Both the position numbers and the translations under genes were made by a program. From contig NC_037274.1 in the NCBI RefSeq assembly GCF_000002425.4, positions 14,175,517 to 14,239,516 on the forward strand: DNA of 64,000 bases, written 5' to 3'. This DNA is from Physcomitrium patens. Lineage: Eukaryota; Streptophyta; Bryopsida; Funariales; Funariaceae. The first letter of the stretch is position 1. Every line of letters starts with the position of its first letter. Of this stretch, positions 25,391 to 38,288 are shown piece by piece. Below the pieces are notes generated by a model that had not been told where the DNA came from, did not search any database, and saw only the letters and a list, made by a program, of their open reading frames with translations.

Positions 25391-25943
25391 TGTCAAAGGA
25401 CAAAGACTCGATGAGGAAAAATATACACCAAAAGCCTATCTCGATATAATAAGTCAAAATATAAACAAGTAGGTATATTAAAAGGAAACTGGAATGGCTA
25501 TTGCCACAAGACAAGAAACTAAAGACTCTTGAACCTGGACTAGAAGCAAGAAAGGAGTTGACAAGAGTGAAGAAGCCTTCACTCTTGTCTCTATATATAC
25601 TATCTAACTAGGGGCTACGTGGCGACGTTCTATAGGACCTCCAATATGTATTGACTTTGTAGGACACATGCCTTGACTTACAAGGCAAGTTTTTCTACGT
25701 GTGGGCCACATAGTTAGCTTGATCTTCAAGCTAACAATATGTGTGGCACATGGCCAACTTGTTGACCACGTTTCTAATCCAAAAAGTCAATTAAAGACAC
25801 CTATGAAGTCAAAGCAGCGTCTAGGAAGTTTCTAGGAAGCTTCTATATTAAATATTATATAATTAACTTACTTTTATCTACTTTTACTTACTTCTACCTA
25901 TTTCTATATGTAATTATTAGCTTACATGATTATGGCCGTGACA
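25391..25943 (-). repeat. 5' LTR of element A (553 bp)
   Basis: It has the same ends and length as the LTR at 19570. In the element's direction it is followed after about 25 bp by ATCAGAGC (complement at 25359-25366), then by two leader hairpins (main one 25273-25301). Confidence 0.95.
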
Positions 25944-26124
25944 CCTAGCTTGTAGTATATATAAGAGCCAAGACTAAGGGGATCCTCAATCTCGACAATA
26001 CACCTCTTAGAGCTCTAGCTCACCTCTCTAGTGTTGTTTTTGTACTCATTTAATTAATCTAGTTCTTGTCAATTCTTTTTGAACTTCTTGTTTAGATTTT
26101 CAATCAATATTCTAAATTCGTGAC

Positions 26125-26400
26125 AATTTGTCGAGATTACACTTATCTTTCACATCAGAGCTAGTTCCTTCTTATTAGAGTGTGCATTATTCCTCTACTT
26201 GAAGGAACTGGTATTTTAGAGGTTGCGGATTACCCTCCTCTAAACTTATATTTCTTTTATTATAATATTGAAGTCTTATCTTTCTTGGAGAGGGTGGATT
26301 ACTCCTCTTCTTGAAGGTTTTAAGACGTTTTAGAAGTTGCAGAGCATCCTCCTCTAAACCAATACTGCCTTCTTGTAGAGTCATTTCTTTCCTTCTCTTA
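26125..26400 (+). promoter_or_regulatory. Leader of B: four tandem hairpins before gag
   Basis: Stems: 26176-26180/26193-26197; 26215-26222/26237-26244 (TTTAGAGG with CCTCTAAA, loop TTGCGGATTACCCT); 26289-26293/26304-26308 (AGAGG with CCTCT, loop GTGGATTACT); 26329-26334/26353-26358. Loops carry GGATTAC or decayed versions. ATCAGAGC is at 26154-26161, 28 bp after the LTR. Gag follows at about 26403. Confidence 0.6.
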
Positions 26401-29400
26401 GAATGGCCAGAGGTCAAGATATTAATATGATTGAAAGTCCGGAGTCTAAGTTAGATGCCATTATGAATGCTCTTGCTACGTTATCACAAAAAACTGTAGA
26501 GATTGAACGAATCATTGCAAGACTTCATAATGTTGGAGCATTTGGAATGGTTTAATTGAAGATTCACTAGCGTCAAGCTTCAGCACAAAGAGAAGTAGCT
26601 TTGCCTCTAGTTCAACAAGGACCGTTAATCTTACACTGAAAAGAGCTCCAAATTAGCCTTTCAAACAAGTTTGATAGTACGTGTTCCAAGTTTTAAGGTT
26701 TTGTCAATCAAATTAGATTGATAACAACTTTACAGCTCGAACGCTATTCGACGGAGGACTCATGTGTTGGACCGATTGGAACTTTGCTCATGGAACAAGC
26801 TCTATCATGATTTGCTCTTTTATTTGAGAAAAGATTGTCAATTTTGAACATTTTTGAAACTTTTTTGGAGGCATTTACGAAAGCATTTGGTGAACATGAC
26901 AAGGCGCGATGGGCTACAATAAAGATCTGGTTGCTATAACAAGGGGCACATTCTGTGTCAATCTATGCATTAGATTTTAGATAATTAGCGTGCGACATCA
27001 ACTGGAATGAGGAAGCATTGATGAGTCAATTTTATTGAGACTTGAGGGACGACATGAAGGATTTGTTATTATCTCTTTCCAATTCGTGAATGCTCAACAA
27101 AGCCATTAGTCAAGTTAAGAAGTGTGATAATCGCCTGTTTCAACGTTGCAAAGTTCAATGCTTAAGACAACATACGGCTCACCACACTTCAATTATGTCA
27201 GCAAGCAGCCTGAATTCACATTCACAAGTGGAAGACGTATAAATTGACATGATACGTATCAAATCTCTAACTCTAGAAGAAAAAAAATAGCGTATGGAGG
27301 AAGGACTATGCTTGTATTGCAGTGAAGAAGGCCACAGAGTTGGAAACTGCTCAAAGAAGCAAAATTGACACATTGTCATGACTAGAAGCGCGTTTGTTGA
27401 AGAAAACAAAGATGTCCAACTATAATATGGACCGTGCGGCTGAACAATTCAATACCACAATAACAATCAAGTTCCTCTCTTTCCGCTCAGCCTGCCGATT
27501 GCTTTACTATTCCTCTATCTTTTGGTCCTCAGAGACTAAAAACTTTAGTGTTATTAGATTTAAGAGCATCTGCTTACTTTTTAAACAAAGAATTTATTGA
27601 GCGTCACGAGATTCTTCTAGTATGAAAATCTAAATCCGTTCATGTAGAAGTAATAGATGGATGACTTTTATTGTCTGGTAGTATCACCCATGAATCAAAG
27701 CCTATAGAGGTGACGTTTAAAGACAATAGTAGTTATATTATTTTTAATATTATTAAAACCCCATCAAACCCTGTTATTCTTGGTCTTTCTTGGTTAGAAA
27801 TGCATAATCTATCCATAGATTGGAGGTTACAAAGGATGACATTTCCTATAGAACATTCCAAAAGTAAACTTATTAGAAGATCTCGAATCAAAAAATCCTT
27901 ATTTATTAGAGCAAGAGCGTTTGTAGCATTGTCCAAGGAAGGTACACCGTTTGTCATTTATGCGACTTTAACTAGCACAGAAAAGATTTTGACAACAAAT
28001 ATACCGGAGCAATATAAGGATTTTGAAGACGTGTTTCAGAAGAAAAATACCAACATACTACTAGAGCCTCGACCATATGATTGTGCCATACACTTGCAAG
28101 AAGGAAGACAACTACTTTTTGGTCCAATCTACAATTTGACACAGATGGAATTAGCGGAGTTGTGGAAGTACATTGACAAGAATCTAGCCAAGAATTTCAT
28201 TCGTCATTTGAAGTTGCCAGCTGGAGCACCAATCTTATTTGTGAAGAAGAAAGATGGCTCGCTGCGGATGTGTGTGGATTATCAAGGTCTCAACAAGGTA
28301 ACAAAGATGAATTGTTATCCATTACCCTTGATATCAGATCTTATAGAGCAACTTGGTCGTGCAAGGATCTTTACAAAGTTTGATTTAGGAGGAGCTTACA
28401 ACCTCGTGCAAATCAAGGAAGAAGACAAATGGAAGACAGCTTTCCATACAAAGTATGGCCATTTTGAATATAATGTCATGCCTTTCAGTCTTACCAATGC
28501 TCCGGCGGTCTTTCAACACATAATGAATGATATCTTTTGGGAGCACCTTGATGATTTTGTTGTCATCTATCTAGATAATATTTTGATATTTTCCAAGAAT
28601 GTAGAAGAGCATGAGAAACACTTTCGTCTGGTCATTGAAAAACTCTGCGAGGGAGGACTTTACGCCAAGTTGGAGAAGTGCTTGTTTAAGCAAACTGAGA
28701 TGGAATTTTTGGGATTCATTGCAACTACGGAAGGCTTGAAGATGGATCCTAAGAAGGTAGAAGCAATTGTATCATGTGAAGTTCAAAAGACGATTAGAGA
28801 TGTACAATGCTTTCTTGGCTTTGTTAACTTCTATCGGATCTTCATCAAGAATTATTCTCAAGTTGCTTCTTCGCTCACTCGATTGATATGTAAAGACAAG
28901 CTCGAATGAGGACCTCTAGCAAAAAAAATATTTTGAGATCTTAAGACTGCATTTACTATTGCTCCAATCTTGGTACATCCGAACTTTGCAAAGGCATTCT
29001 ATTTGGAGTTTGATGCTTCAAATTTTGCTATGAGAGTTGTACTTTTGTAGATAGGCGTAGACGAGAAGCTTCATTTCGTTGTGTTCTACACTCGGAAGTT
29101 TTTTACTGTTAAGATCAACTATGAAATCCATGATAAAGAACTTCTTGTAATAGTGGATTCTTTCCAAGAATAGTGTCACTTTCTCAAAGGAGGTGCACAT
29201 CCGGTGACCATATATATGGATCACAAGAATTTCGAATACTTCATGTTAGCTCTGCTTCTAAATTGTCATTAAGCTTGATAGAATATGTTATTATCCAGGT
29301 TTGACTTTGTTATTACTTATCGACCTGAGAAGCAACAAGGACTATCCAATGCATAATCAAAAAGATTATATCTAGCGCCAAAGGTTGGAGAAACAATATT

Positions 29401-31062
29401 TAAGCAACAACGTACAACATTATTAAAGTCGGAGTAATTCAAGCTTTGCTTTGCTTTAGTACCAATTGACGCTGACTTCTTCAACTAGATATGTACTACG
29501 ACTATTGGAGATTTTGTAGCCCTTGATATCACACAACATGTCAATAATAACAAGTTCAAGGTGAAAAGAGATCTTTTATACTTTGAGGAGCGATTGTATA
29601 TTCCAAAGGGACTAGCACGACTCGAAGTTCTCTAATCTTGACACAATTTTCCAAGTGTGGGACATTTTGGATTCAATAAGACTTTAGAACTTATTTTTTG
29701 AGATTTTTGGTGGCCTCAAATGTAGAAGGATGTTAAAGATTTTGTCTTCTCCTGTGATATTTGTTCAAGATCCAAGAACCCTGGGCATTATCCTTATAGT
29801 CTTCTTCAGCCATTGCCTATTTCACGTCGGCCATGGTCTTTAGTTTCCATGGACTTCATTAAGGATCTACTGCCATCAAATTCATTTGACAACATCTTTG
29901 TTGTAGTAGATCGGCTTATAAAGATGGCACACTTAATCCCTTGCAAGAAAACATCGTCAAGCAAAAACACAGTAAGGCTCTTCCTTGATAGTGTGTATCG
30001 ATATCATGATTTACCAGATGATTTCATGTCGGATCAAGGAACCCAGTTTGTATCAAAGTTCTAGAAATCTCTCTTTGAAATATTGAAGGTGGATATCAAG
30101 CTTTCTTTGGCTTTCTATCCACAAACTGATGGCCAAACCAAACGAATGAATCAAACTTTGAAGCACTATTTACGATGCAACATCAACTATCATTAAGATG
30201 ATTGGACGGCATATCTATCGTCAGTTGAATTTACATATAACAACACCTTTCATGCGTCAATTCAACAAACACCATTCTTTTCCAACTATGGATATCATTC
30301 GAAGCTTGATTTGTTGAGTCCGTCAACTAATAACAATCCCACAGTTGAAGAATTTGCAAAACAACTATCAAAGCTTCAAACTATATTGAAGTTTCAATTG
30401 TAAATCGCCCAAGAAGCTTACAAGGCATCCATAGATAAATTTCAGAATTAAGTACCTACTTTCAAAATTGGTGATAAACTATGGCTTCTTCGATAGAATA
30501 TCAAAACTAAGCGGCCATGTGATAAGTTGGACTATAGGAGATTAAGACCATTTGTTATCTAGAAGCAAATCAATCTAGTGGCGTACCGTCTAAGATTACC
30601 AGCTATTATGAAGGTATACCAAGTCTTTCATGTTTCTTTATTGGAGCCTTATCAAGAGTCGTCTTTTTCTAGAAGAGTACAATGTCCACCACCTAGTATT
30701 GAAATTGAGAACCATGAGGAATACAAGGTGGAAAAGATATTAGATTTATGGCATAAGTGGGAGAAATTGGAATACCTAGTATATTGGAGCGGCTATGATA
30801 TCAATGAGCGCACATGGGAACCAGCAGAAAATCTTATCAATACGTCGTAAAAGGTACAAGAGTTTCATCGATGCTATCTTTAGAAATCTAAGCCCTTTTA
30901 ATGAAAGTTTTTCAGTGAAGTCTGTTCTCCTTGAAGCCTCTTAATCCTCGGCCTTATGAAGAAGGGAGAGAAAGAACCTCTAAAAGACATAGTTAGAGAC
31001 TATAAATCTGTAACTTGAGCCGATTCTTCTATGTTTAGTGCTTATTTTTTTGGTCTGATATG

Positions 31063-31406
31063 GATAGCCAAGAGATAGATACCATACGAGTCATGTCTTC
31101 TCAACCAAGTATCTCACGAAGATGGCCTTGAGATGAAGAACCGCATGTACTATGAAGACTACGAAGGATACCTAATAACAAGTTGCTAGTGATTGTGTTT
31201 GAGGTAGAACCTACCTATGGTGATGTTCTCGAAAGAGTGTTTGTAGGGCATTTTTATAATGAAGACACGGAAGTTCATGCGTGGTCGGAAATCGAAGGCA
31301 TAGGACACTATCATTGGTTACAAGGACCAATAAACTACTTGTCGCGTGAACAACAATTAGAGTATATTGCAGAAACTATGCGAAAATTTTTTAACTTCTT
31401 ACATTA
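31063..31406 (+). CDS. Fossil 3' accessory ORF of element B
   Basis: The ORF lies between the chromodomain and the 3' LTR. It begins MDSQ, has LLVIVFEVEP in the middle and ends in the conserved block GIGHYHWLQGPINYLSREQQ followed by an FFNFLH tail. It resembles the ORF of H throughout and that of D over its last third. Function unknown; broken in this copy. Confidence 0.6.
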
Positions 31407-31463
31407 GTACTAACTCGTAATAGGAGTACTTCTCATAGACCTTGAAGCTAAAAAAGGAGGTAA

Positions 31464-31822
31464 TGTCAAGGACATACACTATGAAGTTGTAGAAGATTTT
31501 AGAAGATTCTAGAGAAGCTTTGTAGTTTGTAGAAGCTACTTGAAAAGTTTTCAAGCTTGTGGAAGCTGCTTGAAAAGCTTCTTAACTTGTAGAAGTTGCT
31601 TGAAAAGCTTCCTAGTTTGTGGAAGCTACTGGAGAAGCTTTCTAGCTTGTAATATATATAAGAGCCAAGACTGAGAGGATCCTCAGTCTCGACAACACAC
31701 CTCTTGGAGCTCTAGCTCATTTCTCTAGTGTTATTTTTGTACTCATCTGATTAATCTTGTTCTTGTTGATTGTTCTTGAACTTTTTGTTTAGATTTCCAG
31801 TCAGTATTCTAAATTTATGACA
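31464..31822 (+). repeat. 3' LTR of element B (359 bp)
   Basis: The LTR begins TGTCAAGGACATAC and ends TTTATGACA. The U3 contains four to five copies of a unit of about 25 bp (AGAAGCTGCTTGAGAAGCTT and variants) at about 31525-31650, then a TATATATA tract (31653-31660), then a hairpin (31668-31689). Confidence 0.85.
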
Positions 31823-32926
31823 CCAGCTACAATAAGAACCGTGCGGTTGGAATCTTGTACAATTTTTAATAGAGGTCCTATCCTCTCCTCAGAACCCTCT
31901 TCTTATTTTATAATAGATGTGCGTTTAGGACCTAATAATTATAAAGCCTATACCTTGATAAATTCAAGAGCCTCAGCTTATTTTTTAGACGTAGAATTTG
32001 TTAAAAGTCATAAAATACCATTAGTACAAAAAACCAAACTTATTCATGTAAAAGTTATAGATGGTCGTCCATTATCTTTTGAAGATGTTACTCATGAAAC
32101 ACTTCCTATAGATGTAGCAATAAATGGTCATAGTCATTGCGTAATCTTTAATATAATTAGATCTTCTTCTAATCTAATTATTTTAGGTTTATCATCGTTT
32201 AAAAAGTATAATCCTTGCATAGATTGGATTTCTTGTACCCTTGACTTCTCTAAAAGCATAATTAAGAGTAAAATTAATCCAATAGAAAGTTATAAGTCTA
32301 GTGCAATTAAACCTATATTTGTAGGTGCAAGAACTTTCTTGCATATTACAAAAGAAGAACCACCTTATGTCATTTACACCACACCTATTTTTCTAATGAT
32401 GCGAAGACTTTAAGTAGCATTTCTAGCTAATATCAAGAATTTTAAGATGTACTTGAGAAGAATAATGCAAATACTCTTTCAAAACATCGTCCCTATGATT
32501 ACTCAATTGACCTTTTAGAAGGAGCACAATCACCATTTGGACCAATCTATAGTTTATCACAAAATGAATTAGCTGAATTGAAGGAATATATTGAAGAAAA
32601 TGTGGCCAAGAATTTCATATGCCATTCTAAATCACTACTAGGAGCTCCAATCTTATTTGTGAAGAAGAAAGCTGAATCATTGCAGATGTGTGTTGATTAT
32701 CAAGGACTCAACATGATCACCATCAAAAATAGGTACCCTCTACCTTTGATATCTGGACTTCTTGATCAATTAAATCAAGTTAAGATCTATATAAAAATAG
32801 ATCTACGAGGAGTATACAATCTAGTATGTATGAAGAAAAGAGATGAATGGAAGATTGTGTTTCAAACTAGGTATGGACATTTTGAATACAATGTCATGCC
32901 TTTTGGACTTGCAAATGTATTAGTTT

Positions 32927-34625
32927 TGTAATACGTGAAGTCTTGCTTGAGAATGCTCGAGGCACTTGGTTGTGGAAGGTAGAATAAAAATTGCAGCAAT
33001 AAAATCTTAACTCTAATAGAATACTAACTAAACTCTAATTAGACCATAACAATGCTAAGCAAGCTTTAATCAAATTCAAAGAAACTTCAAAGGAATTACA
33101 AAGAAAAAATAAGAAATATTAAAGAAATATTAAAGAAATATTAGAATTATCACAAATATATCTCAAATATATCTCAATTCAATCTTAATTTAATCCTAAT
33201 TAAAATCGTATTGGACTTCATTCAAACTTTAGGCCAAAAATTAACTAAATCTTAAATCCTAAATCCTAAATCAAATCCTAACCAAATCCTAAATCTTAAA
33301 CCAAATCCTAATCCTAAATCAAATCCTAACCAAACTCTAATCCTAAATCAAATCTCAATCAAATCCTAAATCCTTAACCAAATCCTAATCAATTCTTAAA
33401 TCCTAAATCAAATCCTAAACTCTAAACCAAACACTAAATCCTAAATCAAATCCTAAATCCTAAACTAAACCTCAACCAAATCCTAATCTTAAATTAAACC
33501 CTAACCAAACCTTAATTCTAAATCAAATTCTAACCAAACTCTAATCCTAATTCAAATTCTAAGCAAATCCTAAATCCTAAACCAAATCCTAACCAAACCT
33601 TAGTAATTTCTATAATAGATTTAAACCTCAATAACTAATGAATGAAGCATTGATTTTAAGTCAAATTTTACACACTTCTTAAATAATAAGTTGAAAACAA
33701 GAAAAAATAATTTTAAAACGACCAAAATTACCAAATAGACAATAACTTCAAAAATGCGCTTGGATATTGGTCGACCTCCTTCTCCAAGCTTGATACCAAT
33801 CTCTTAGAGCGAATATCTCTCCGTTTTGCCATTCGATTGATTTCAAAATTTTCATACACATAGAAAAAAAAGTCTAATATCTTTTTACATAAATTTCACT
33901 CTAATCCAACTAGTAGATTACAAGAAAACTTAAAAACTCTTACTAGACCTAAAATTCTACTTTTTGAGACCTTGATCCACTTAAACCTCAAAAATCCTCA
34001 ATTCAATTGTTAGATTGGGCTAAGATTCACAATACATATTAAGCACAACTATGAACATTTATTTACAAAACTCTTGAAATCCTTAAAAATGTCAACCCTA
34101 TTTTATTTCATAAAATCCAAGTCATCTAAAAATAATCTTGACTTTGTAAAGCTCTTATCGAGTCATAACAACTCCAAATTGCTCAAAACTAATGCTTATA
34201 AAAACTCTATTTAGTTTGCTATCAAATCCCACTCTTCAATATACAAAAGAACCCTGAAGTCGTTGTTGAGACTCGGTTCTGTGCCTCAAGGTCTGATTTC
34301 AACCCTGGTTCATAACCGATCCTCTCTGGATATCAATATCTAATTTTTCTAAGTAAATTTTGTTAGAATTTACTCTTAACTTCCTTCTTAAGATGCATGT
34401 ATCATTTATTTTTCCAATCTTCTTTGTTTTTCTTTATTTATGGTCTTACAAAGTAAGTAGAAGTCACCTTTTTAAAAAGGCAGCATTGGTATCTTTTAGT
34501 TTTACTACTTTTTTGGCTATTAACTATATTTCTAAGATAATTTATTCTAATACTTTGAAGTAAGATCTCCTACATTATAATAATTTCTACACTCTTTCAC
34601 CTACTAATCATGTTACATCATGACA
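32927..34625. repeat. Solo LTR 'E' of family 3 inside RT of C (about 1.7 kb)
   Basis: The repeat begins TGTAATACGTGAAG and ends CATGTTACATCATGACA. It interrupts the RT region of C, with TTAGT on the left and CTAGT on the right as a probable target duplication carrying one change. A block with TTGTGGAAGGTAG matches G, and the 3' block around CAAAAGAACCC...CCTCAAGGTCT matches F. Its centre is a degenerate CCTAAATC-type array at 33180-33610. No coding region is present. Confidence 0.75.
33180..33610. repeat. Degenerate CCTAAAT/CCTAACC array in LTR E
   Basis: Dozens of AATCCTAAAT, CAAATCCTAACC and similar units are packed without a fixed period. They superficially resemble the plant telomere unit CCCTAAA but lack its regular 7-bp register. 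LTR F has a more decayed counterpart at 3880-4130. Confidence 0.7.
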
Positions 34626-37600
34626 CTAGTAACTTTTCAACAATTAATAAATGATGTGTTTTGAGAGTTTTTAGACGATTTTGTTGTCTCTTATCTGGAT
34701 GATATCTTGATCTATTCTAAGAACACAGATGAACATGAACTTCATGTTTGTCATGTGATACAAAAATTAAGAGATGCGAGACTCTATGCCAAGATAAAAA
34801 ATTGTATATCTTATACTATTAAGTCAACTTTTTAGGATATATCATTTCAAATGATGGACTTATGATGGATTCTAAGAAAGTTCAAACAATTATGGATTGG
34901 AAGATTTCAAAAATGATAAGAGATGTCTAATATTTTTTGGATTTTGCCAACTATTATCAGATCTTCATCAAAGACTTCTCTTGAGTTGTAGCTCTACTTA
35001 CATGTTTGACTTGCAAAGAAAAACTTGAGTGGAGCAAAGAAGCTGAAGTATCTTTTGAAACTTTGAAGTCAGCTTTTATTTCTGCACCAATCTTGTAACG
35101 TGTTAACTTTTCTAAGGCATTTTTTTATAAAAATAGATGTATTAGACTTTTCTTTGAATGCCATATTACCACAAATGGAAGTAGATGATAAACTTCACCC
35201 AATAGCTTTTCATTCTAAAATTTTTTTAGCAACCAAGATTAACTATGAAATCCACGACAAAGAACTTCTTGCAAGAATGATATTATCATCTAGAAGGTAC
35301 TTTTAATCCAGTCACTATATATTCGAATCATAAGAATCTTGAGTACTTCTTGTCAACATGTATTTTAAATCGTCGCCAAGTCTGTTGGAGCATGTCTTTA
35401 TTAAGATTTGATTTCAAGATCACATATCAATCTAGAAAACAACAAGGTTTTTCAAACGCCCTTTTTAGATATTCTTATCTTACACCAAAAGAAGGAAATG
35501 CATCTTTTCATTAGCAAAGAAAAATTCTCTTGAAGCGAAAGCATTTTCATCTTTGAGTAATGAAATCAACATTGACTATTGATTCAACTCTTGTAAAACA
35601 AATCCAATCAAGTATGTCTTCTGATTCTTTTGTTCACAATATTAAGAATCCTTCTTCTAAGTCCCAAGATACTTCTAAGTTTGAGTTCAAAAACAACCTA
35701 TTCTATTTTGAAGGTCGATTATATGTTCCAAAAGGAGAAGTATGATTACGTGTTCTTTAAGCATGTTACAACTTTCCAGCAATAAGATATTTTGTATACA
35801 ATAAGACTTTAGAGCTTATATCTAAAGATTTTTAGTGGCCATAGATGTAAAAGAGTGTGAAAGACTTTATTCAATCATGCAATATTTGTTTGAGGTCAAA
35901 AACTCCTTGTCATCGACCTTATAGACTTCTTCAACCATTACTTATTCCAGAATAACCATGGTCTTTTGTTTATATGGATTTTATTACAGATCTTCCAATC
36001 TCAAGTTTTTATGATTCTATATTCGTGATAGTAGATCATTTTATCAAGATGGCACATTTAGTATTATATACAAAATCTATCACATGTGAAGAAACAGCTA
36101 AACTCTTTCTTGACAACATCTATCGCTATCATAGATAATCCAAGGATATTATATTTGATAAGAGAACTCAATTTGTATCAAGATTTTCATGGACTATTTT
36201 TAAGATTTTAAAAGTGGATATAAAACTATCTTCTATATTCCAATCTCAAACTGATTGATAAATGGAGTGTGTTAATCAAGTCTTGGAATAGTGTTTAAGA
36301 TGTAATATCAACTACCAACAAGATGATTAGATAATTCTTTTACCATTGGCAGAGTTTGTTTACAATAATACAGTACATTCTTCTACAAAACAAACACCTT
36401 TCTTTATCAATTATGGTTATCATCTACAACTTGATACTTTTGACTTTTTAAAAGCTGATAATCCTACGACGAAAGATTTAGAAAATCATTTATCAAAGCT
36501 ACATGCAACAATAAAGGTACAATTAATAGAAGCTCAAAAACAACAAAAGATCAATGTGGATGTCTATCGAAAGGAGCAACCACTATTCTACATAGGTGAC
36601 AACATATGGTTACTTTGTCATAATATCAAGACCACTTGTCCTTGTGACAAGTTGGACTATTGTAGGCTTACACCATTTCCTATTTTTATACAAATTAATC
36701 TAGTTGCATATCGTTTATACCTATCGGAGTCAATAAAAATCCATCCAGTATTTCACATGTCTCTTCTTGAACCATACAAGACAATGGACATACCAAAAAG
36801 AAGACAAGCTCTACCTCCTCCTATAGAAGTGGACAATAATGAAGAGTTCAAAGAGGACAAAGTCGTAGATTCAAGGTAGCATCGAAATAAATTAGAATAT
36901 GTTGTCCATTGGTGTGAATATGATATTAATGAACATATATGGGAGCCAATAAAGAATCTTGCAAATGCATCAAAGGTAGTGGAGCCTTTTCATTGACAAC
37001 ATCCATCAAAATCAAGATGAAAACCCTCTATATAAAAAAAAATATATCTAGAAAAGATAACATTCTACTTTCAATCCTTGTTTGTAGCTTCTTTGTAGTT
37101 GTGAGGCTAAAGAGATGGAGAATCAAAAACTAATGGATTCGATTGAAGAGCCTTCGTTTGCTAATATGCTAGATGAGACATTACGATTGTCATAACCTTT
37201 AAGATGATGCAATCAAGATAAAGATCTTCAAGACAACATGTTTTTTCTTGAATAGATGGCGAGATATAATGTATTTGGTATCATGACCTTGGAAGAGACT
37301 CCCGATGTTTGATACTTTATTTAATTAAATGACCTTTAATAGGAGTTGTTTTTTTTAAAGATAGTAAGATACGTTTAAAAGAGAATAGAAAAAAATTGAA
37401 GACAAATATTAGTAAAAAAGGGATGAAGATGTTTATAAAGAAAGCATTTAAAATCTCAAGCAATGAAGCATTAGCATATTAGATGGAAGAAAATTCAAGC
37501 AAATTTTAAGCATAAATCTTAAATTTTCAGAAAAATCTAGTTCTTTGTAGTTAAGTACAATAAATTATGCTAAAAAAGAAAATATTTCTACAAATAATTT

Positions 37601-38288
37601 AAAACATGTTGGCAATAATATTTGACAAATTATCACATGGAATGATCTAGTAGATAGAATATTGATGCATGCTTGTATTGAAACGAATCAATATGAAGTA
37701 TTAATAGAAGAAAAATGAATAAAAAATTAAAATAACAAAAGGCCATAAAAAAAATTATAAGAAAAGAAAAAGTACAAAAATAAAAAAATTCTACGTATGA
37801 AGTGATAAAAAATAATATTTCTACAAAAAAAAGGAAAATTGTGAAAAAAAAAAAGACTTCTACTTATGAAGTAATCAAGAAGAAAGAAAAAGAGCTTCAA
37901 AGTGATGATTTGGCTCTATTTTCAAAACTAGGCAAAATTAGCTATTCTTATCAATGTGATAATTCCAAAAGAAATATGAAAAATTACTATATTTGTAGAA
38001 AATCAAGTCACTTTATTAGGAATTACTATAAAGCTAAGAAAAGAAATAAAGAGAAGGCTAACAATGCTTGTAATAACTTTGATGGAGATGACTATACTTT
38101 CATGGCAAGTGAAAGAGCTTTTATAGCTACTATGTCTAAGTGGATTATAGGTTTGAGTGCTACTAAGCATATGACACCATATAAAAGTTTATTTAATACT
38201 TATAAAGAAATTTTAGCAATCAAAGTTTGCTTGAGAGACAATGGCATGGTACAAGCCATTAAAATTGGATCTATTATTGTAGACATAG

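Larger units (their letters stand above)
19570..25943 (-). mobile_element. Young Ty3 chromovirus 'A' (family 1), structurally whole
   Basis: LTRs of 553 bp at 19570-20122 and 25391-25943 are flanked by an exact 5-bp duplication CCTAG (19565-19569, 25944-25948). Minus-strand order: leader with two hairpins 25230-25390; gag about 24175-25190 with knuckle CLYCGEPKHTAQHC; protease about 23650-24120 ([15 protein letters not shown]); RT about 22700-23450 with CYLDDILIYS; RNase H about 22250-22640; integrase about 20960-22250 with HPQTDGQTERVN; chromodomain about 20740-20870 (EYLVHWRGYDISERTWEP); 3' accessory ORF about 20164-20595; purine tract 20126-20136. It looks whole, with about three breaks. 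The LTRs differ at one position by eye, so the insertion is recent. Confidence 0.95.
19418..31822 (+). mobile_element. Ty3 chromovirus 'B' (family 2) inserted in gag-pol of C
   Basis: The 5' LTR spans 19418-19569 and, after inserted element A, 25949-26125. Then come leader hairpins 26176-26358, gag about 26400-27420, protease about 27430-27960, RT about 28000-28910, RNase H about 28960-29350, integrase about 29640-30620, chromodomain about 30720-30850, 3' accessory ORF about 31063-31406, purine tract near 31451-31463, and 3' LTR 31464-31822. The flanks CCAGT and CCAGC are a target duplication with one later change, inside the gag-pol junction of C. Many breaks; the two LTRs differ by roughly a tenth where compared by eye, so it is much older than A. 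Confidence 0.87.
17633..37315 (+). mobile_element. Old Ty3 chromovirus 'C' (family 1), split by B, A and E
   Basis: 5' LTR 17633-18190; leader hairpin 18302-18329; gag about 18420-19417; then B (19418-31822). It resumes with protease about 31823-32400 and RT about 32450-32926; then solo LTR E. It resumes at 34626 with the end of RT, RNase H about 35100-35440, integrase about 35560-36700, chromodomain about 36840-37000, and a remnant of the 3' accessory ORF about 37115-37310. The 3' LTR is missing; copia sequence follows. It is the same family as A and D but much more decayed, with many breaks, mostly of the C-to-T and G-to-A type. Confidence 0.85.

Noticed and set aside
33180-33610. True interstitial telomere
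   Set aside because: The units are irregular and lie at the same place within a dispersed LTR family (E and F), so they belong to the repeat.
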